Assembly: GCA_900175165.2 (NCBI GenBank)
Contig: FWWN02000607.1
Coordinates: 1-62,012, forward strand
Length of the DNA: 62,012 nt
Origin: Rhizomucor pusillus
Taxonomy: Eukaryota > Mucoromycota > Mucoromycetes > Mucorales > Lichtheimiaceae
Reading direction: 5' to 3'
Shown here one piece after another: positions 59,174 to 62,012 of this stretch. A model generated the notes under the pieces. That model was not told the origin of the DNA, made no database searches, and saw nothing but the letters and a program-made list of their open reading frames with translations. Every line of letters begins with the position of its first letter. Position 1 is the first letter of the stretch. The translations under genes and the position numbers were made by a program.

Positions 59174-60690
59174 ATGGCGTCTCCATCGGAAGAGAATTCG
59201 CCGTTGCTCAATCAGAGCCATGGCCGTAAACATTACGGTCAAATCAAGAAAAAGACAATGGTAAACACATAGCAGCAGCGATGCAGTGACAAAGGGACTA
59301 AGCATACTTGCGATTGCATACACACGACAAGGCTGTGCGGCTGGCAACAGCGCTGGCTATTCTTGCAATAATGGTAGTTGGTGTATGGGGTCTTCAGCAC
59401 TTTATCACGCAGCGACAGCAACCGCCTCGACGTACGAAACCCGATTTTTCATCCCTCAAAGGTTTCTGCGATGGCGTTAGTCCGATCCAGCCTAAAGAGT
59501 ATCTTGAACGCCAAGCTCGTCTCGCACAGGTGCTTGAGCAAGAAAATGCAGCTGCACTCATTGTCGAGCCTGGTCCGACCATGCTGTATTACACAAACAT
59601 TGCATGGTCGTTAAGCGAACGCCCGTTCTTGGTAGTGCTGCAAAGGAACGGATCGAGCATCGATACCACTGTCGTCACGCCCATGTTTGAAGCTACGCGC
59701 GCGTATGAAGCGATCAAAGATGCACAGCTACCGGCCAAAGCACAGCCAATTGTTACTGAATGGATCGAGCACGAATCACCTTACATGCTTGTTAGCAAAG
59801 TCGTTCAAGGTGAAGGTACGGTATTCGTGGAACCCAATGTGCGTTTGTTCGTGTATGACGGCATAGCAGAATCTCTCGGCCGTGAGAGGACGCACATGGC
59901 GTCCCGTGCTTTGCAGACGCTGAGGATGATAAAGTCCCCTGCAGAGCTGGATATCCTGCGATGCGTTAATCGCGCAACAGAAGCAGCTATTCGTGCAGTG
60001 CGTCCGCATGTACAGGCAGGCATGACCGAGGAGGATATCGCAAACGTCATGGAAGCTGCACTTCACACAGCTGGACTGACCAACACCTGGGTGTTGGCTC
60101 TCGTCGATGAAAACGCTGCATTTCCGCACGGCGAACCTGGGAAGGAGAAGCGCGTGACGGATAAGAGCACTGTACTCATCGACACCGGTGGGGAGCTGCT
60201 TGGTTACCAGTCAGACACCACTCGAACCTTTTTGTCGATGGAAAGGGACACAACAGCACCATCGTTGAGGCATGGCATGTCGTCAAGAAGGCACAGGAGA
60301 GTGTGTTGGAACTGGCCAAGGCAGGAACCTCTTGCGCCAACGTCGACCTGATCGCTCGAAATGTCATTGATGATGCTGGATATGGAAAATACTTTACTCA
60401 TCGTCTGGGACATGGTATTGGAGAGGAAATGCACGAAGAGCCTTACGTGAGTAGTATTTATATGATTTACTACAGAGTATCGCTAAATCTAATTGAAAAA
60501 TCCTCCCTTCTAGATGAATCGAGGAAATACCCAACTTGAGCTCAAGCCTGGTATGACCTTCAGTGTCGAACCGGGTATCTACATTACGCATGAGTTCGGT
60601 ATACGTCTCGAAGATATTGTCGTTGTCAACGAGCAAGGACACCTTGAAACGCTGACAACTGGCTTAACCGATAATCCTTGGACCCTATAA
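59174..60690 (+). CDS. Membrane-anchored M24 aminopeptidase (Xaa-Pro type), apparent frameshift
   Basis: Metallopeptidase of the creatinase/Xaa-Pro aminopeptidase (pita-bread) fold. Exon 1 59174-59260 encodes [20 protein letters not shown], with an acidic dileucine-type sorting signal. Exon 2 starts at 59332 with a membrane span ([17 protein letters not shown]), giving a type II protein with the enzyme probably in the vacuole lumen. All five metal ligands are visible: [35 protein letters not shown] and GIRLEDIV. The last exon is 60514-60690. The frame breaks at a T5 run (60229-60233): DTTRTF should continue as [15 protein letters not shown], requiring one more T. The rest is intact, so a sequencing error is more likely than a dead gene. 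Otherwise about 455 residues. Confidence 0.83.
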
Positions 60691-62012
60691 AATTAGTAGC
60701 TATAGGATGTATTCTTCTGTTACAATTACCCTGCTTATGGATACCAATCTGTTTTTGCAGCTTTTTCAAAAATTGTTGGCGCATTGATCCACAAAGTAAA
60801 CTTGCACATTTATCGATTTATTTTATAATAAAACATCACGAGAATGTGCCAGGTCGGCAACGCAACAGGGGATCTTGTGCTTCATCGTATTCCAGTCGAT
60901 AGAAATTTATTCTCATTTAGGACATTTTGGTGACGGCATTGTCTTGACTGTATGGTCTCCTGATACCTTTTATCAAAGAAGTACGTGACAATTTATCAGT
61001 CACAATGATATTAAAATAACAATACAAAAAAAGGTGACAAAGATGTTTTAAAATCCTGAAAGTCTAGAAAAGCCCATACCATCTGATTACAGCAAATGAG
61101 AATGATGATATGCAAATGCTTNCGATTTTCACNNTTAAAGTATTCNACCAAATTCAACCAAACGACCTTATTGCATTACGGAGACCATCATACTTAATTG
61201 TTGTATGCATCCGTATCTCCTTGTAAGCGCAGAGACCCAAACAAAGTATACAGCTGCTATTCATTGACATGGAAAGATAGGACACATGAGAAGTGATGAT
61301 TGCATACATATGATATCACGAGAAGAGAAGTGATAAGTTGATGGGCATTCATCCTTACACTCTGCATTCCTTCATACATGTAGTGAGCTAGTTCTTCAGG
61401 TTCTCCACGGCGAGTATATATGCATTTTTTTGATAGTCACTGGGAACAATCATATATAACTTAACTCTTTCTGACAGGTACCATGAAGTCTTATCTTTCT
61501 CATGTTTGGGCAATACTTGCAAGAACAATTTCTACACGCTGAACAAGAAGTGTTGTCGACGTAGTCATACAGCCTCCGGGCTACCCTTCCCGCCTCTGTG
61601 CATGGTGAGCAACACGCTGATATTCTCTTGTTAGACGTACGCTAACTCACAGGAAACATTTGACGCGGCCGAGCTGCTGAGTGTAATTGCAGCAAGGGTT
61701 TGCTCAGTGCAGGTAAGCAGCCTAAGGAACCAGTATGCGGGTATATTTTAAAGCTAATCATCAAATTTACCTGTATATGTTGTGAGTTAGCGGTTTTCTA
61801 GCGTCATTTGTTTCTGAAAATGTAGTATAAATACAGCCTGTCAATTCTTCTATGACAAAGAATCCGTGGAGCCTCTTTTTTTTGATGTTTAATGGATTCC
61901 TAACAATGCCATTTCCATTCACCATCGCTATGCGGCTATATTATCATGAAGGCTGTCACGCATGTGGCATCGAATTTTGATTTCTGTCACGCGCAGAGTC
62001 GCGGGGAGGGCT
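60691..62012. other. Intergenic to window edge, with ambiguous bases
   Basis: No firm gene. Ambiguous N calls occur at about 61122, 61133-61134 and 61146. Splice-like patterns around 61580-61715 (CATG/GTGAGC, CACAG/GAAAC, TGCAG/GTAAGC) flank short open segments such as CKNNFYTLNKKCCRRSHTAS and ETFDAAELLSVIAARVCSV. They could be pieces of a small Cys-containing gene or the edge of a neighbouring one, but the evidence is thin. Confidence 0.35.

Overview
The window is nuclear DNA of a filamentous fungus, most likely an early-diverging one of the Mucoromycota/Mucorales type. Evidence seen: compact genes split by many short introns (about 45-80 nt, GT-AG with a few GC-AG), divergent promoters near 100-140 bp, and a gene set typical of fungi (squalene synthase, mevalonate diphosphate decarboxylase, Per1, a Pbp1/ataxin-2 homologue). 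It also carries genes seen in zygomycetes and animals but not in S. cerevisiae: a CSN4 subunit, a RUS1/DUF647 protein, a UPF0538 protein and a Na,K-ATPase-like pump. The order-level placement is inference; no rRNA or species marker is present.

Layout. 0.15-8.3 kb: coiled-coil protein, eIF3j and RUS1 (divergent pair), alpha/beta hydrolase, COP9 subunit 4. 8.3-10.1 kb: no intact gene, but a GC-rich structured-RNA candidate and eroded coding-like sequence. 10.1-16.6 kb: mevalonate diphosphate decarboxylase, a tiny eight-exon ricin-B-fold lectin, a probable uncharacterised intron-rich gene, UPF0538, and a secreted Cys-rich protein. 16.7-22.9 kb: mitochondrial GluRS divergent from a nuclear-type low-complexity protein, then a 509-residue disordered protein. 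23-31.4 kb: EamA-type transporter, Pbp1/ataxin-2, alpha/beta hydrolase of the HSL/esterase type, mitochondrial ProRS. 31.4-34 kb: repeat-rich gap with a foldback element and an LTR-like block. 34-42.6 kb: an uncharacterised gene, a mitochondrial FAD/folate-type carrier, squalene synthase, a decayed locus between diverged direct repeats, PER1, and a coiled-coil protein. 42.7-48.6 kb: gene-poor, with a broken gene and two inverted copies of a 102-103 bp TA-flanked MITE. 48.6-60.7 kb: GT2-like membrane glycosyltransferase, type IIC P-type ATPase, amino-acid transporter, membrane-anchored M24 aminopeptidase. 60.7-62.0 kb: mostly empty, with ambiguous bases.

Functional links. Two isoprenoid/sterol enzymes (MVD and squalene synthase) and two organellar aminoacyl-tRNA synthetases (Glu, Pro) are present, but they lie far apart and look like ordinary genome background, not clusters. 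Translation and RNA metabolism are represented by eIF3j and Pbp1; membrane transport by the EamA carrier, mitochondrial carrier, cation ATPase and amino-acid permease. Two otherwise intact genes (GluRS and the M24 peptidase) each need one extra base to stay in frame. With the N calls near 61.1 kb, this points to draft-quality single-base errors or to very recent lesions.
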